Assembly (NCBI GenBank): GCA_018813085.1
Contig: JAHJCI010000008.1
Coordinates: 1-6,174, forward strand
DNA from: Candidatus Omnitrophota bacterium
Lineage (GTDB): Bacteria > Omnitrophota > Gorgyraeia > Gygaellales > JAHJCI01
Length of the DNA: 6,174 nucleotides
Direction of reading: 5' to 3'
The notes under the pieces are model-generated. The model was not told the origin of the DNA and did no database searches. It saw only the letters and a list, made by a program, of their open reading frames with translations. Shown here one piece after another: positions 6,049-6,174 of this stretch. Every line of letters starts with the position of its first letter. The first letter of the stretch is position 1. The position numbers and the translations under genes were made by a program.

Positions 6049-6174
6049 TCAACCCCAAATTTTTCTTAACTCCCGGTTAATCGACTCCTGCTCTTGGTAG
6101 CTTAATTTTGCCTTAGGAGTCAGGCTGTTTTTCTTTTTAAGTTTATTGGAACTGCCGGATTTTGTGTTTTCCGA
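6049..6174 (-). CDS. 3' end of an unidentified upstream gene (41 C-terminal residues)
   Basis: The only minus-strand frame open from the window edge encodes 41 residues and stops at TGA 6049-6051; the other two minus frames hit stops within about 20 codons. The fragment starts as a Ser/Asn/Lys-rich linker (SGSSNKLKKKNS) and ends with a short charged, probably helical stretch (KLSYQEQESINRELRKIWG). A Lys-rich linker followed by KLSYxEQ resembles the linker and start of the C-terminal extension of ABC-F ATPases, but the long coiled coil usually found there is missing, so this is only a weak guess. It lies on the same strand as the cvpA operon but is separated from it by about 300 bp of hairpin-rich DNA and a strong promoter, so it is probably a separate transcription unit. 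Confidence 0.5.
   Translation of the reverse strand, partial: SENTKSGSSNKLKKKNSLTPKAKLSYQEQESINRELRKIWG

Overview
This 6.2 kb window reads almost entirely on the minus strand and carries a bacterial replication/transcription initiation cluster. In transcription order (right to left) it holds: the 3' end of an unidentified upstream gene; a hairpin-rich intergenic region; a near-consensus sigma70 promoter; cvpA-like membrane protein gene; Nif3/DUF34 gene; dnaG (primase); rpoD (housekeeping sigma factor); a single-domain response regulator; a tiny lipoprotein gene; and about 250 bp with no confident gene. The first four genes overlap by 4 bp or are separated by 1 bp, so they look like one translationally coupled operon. 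It is a variant of the widespread dnaG-rpoD 'macromolecular synthesis' operon.

The organism is a bacterium with moderate G+C, Lys/Ile-rich proteins, Shine-Dalgarno-led translation (GGAGGAGG before rpoD) and lipoproteins. The proteins and layout would fit an uncultured Gram-negative lineage such as Omnitrophota or a relative. That placement is an impression, not something proven here.

The most striking point is that rpoD is interrupted by a single in-frame TAA (1556-1558) at the position equivalent to E. coli sigma70 Asp417, at the region 2.2/2.3 boundary. The frame continues unshifted on both sides and every flanking residue matches the conserved sigma70 core. The whole protein is present apart from one codon, which could have arisen from GAA (Glu) by one base change. 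The promoter upstream of this same operon is an excellent sigma70 site, so the cell should have a working housekeeping sigma. A sequencing/assembly error is the simplest explanation; a fresh nonsense mutation, a second rpoD copy, or stop-codon readthrough are alternatives.

The second notable region is 5817-6033, just upstream of the operon promoter. A perfect 12-bp palindrome abuts the -35 box. Beyond it lie three consecutive inverted repeats, one of which is a 102-nt branched structure with three internal hairpins. Two of these structures share a 10-nt complementary segment. This looks like a dispersed structured repeat or an RNA element in the 3' UTR of the upstream gene.

The response regulator has its own candidate promoter placed so close to its ATG that the mRNA would be essentially leaderless. 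The regulator and the small lipoprotein appear to be a second, short transcription unit.
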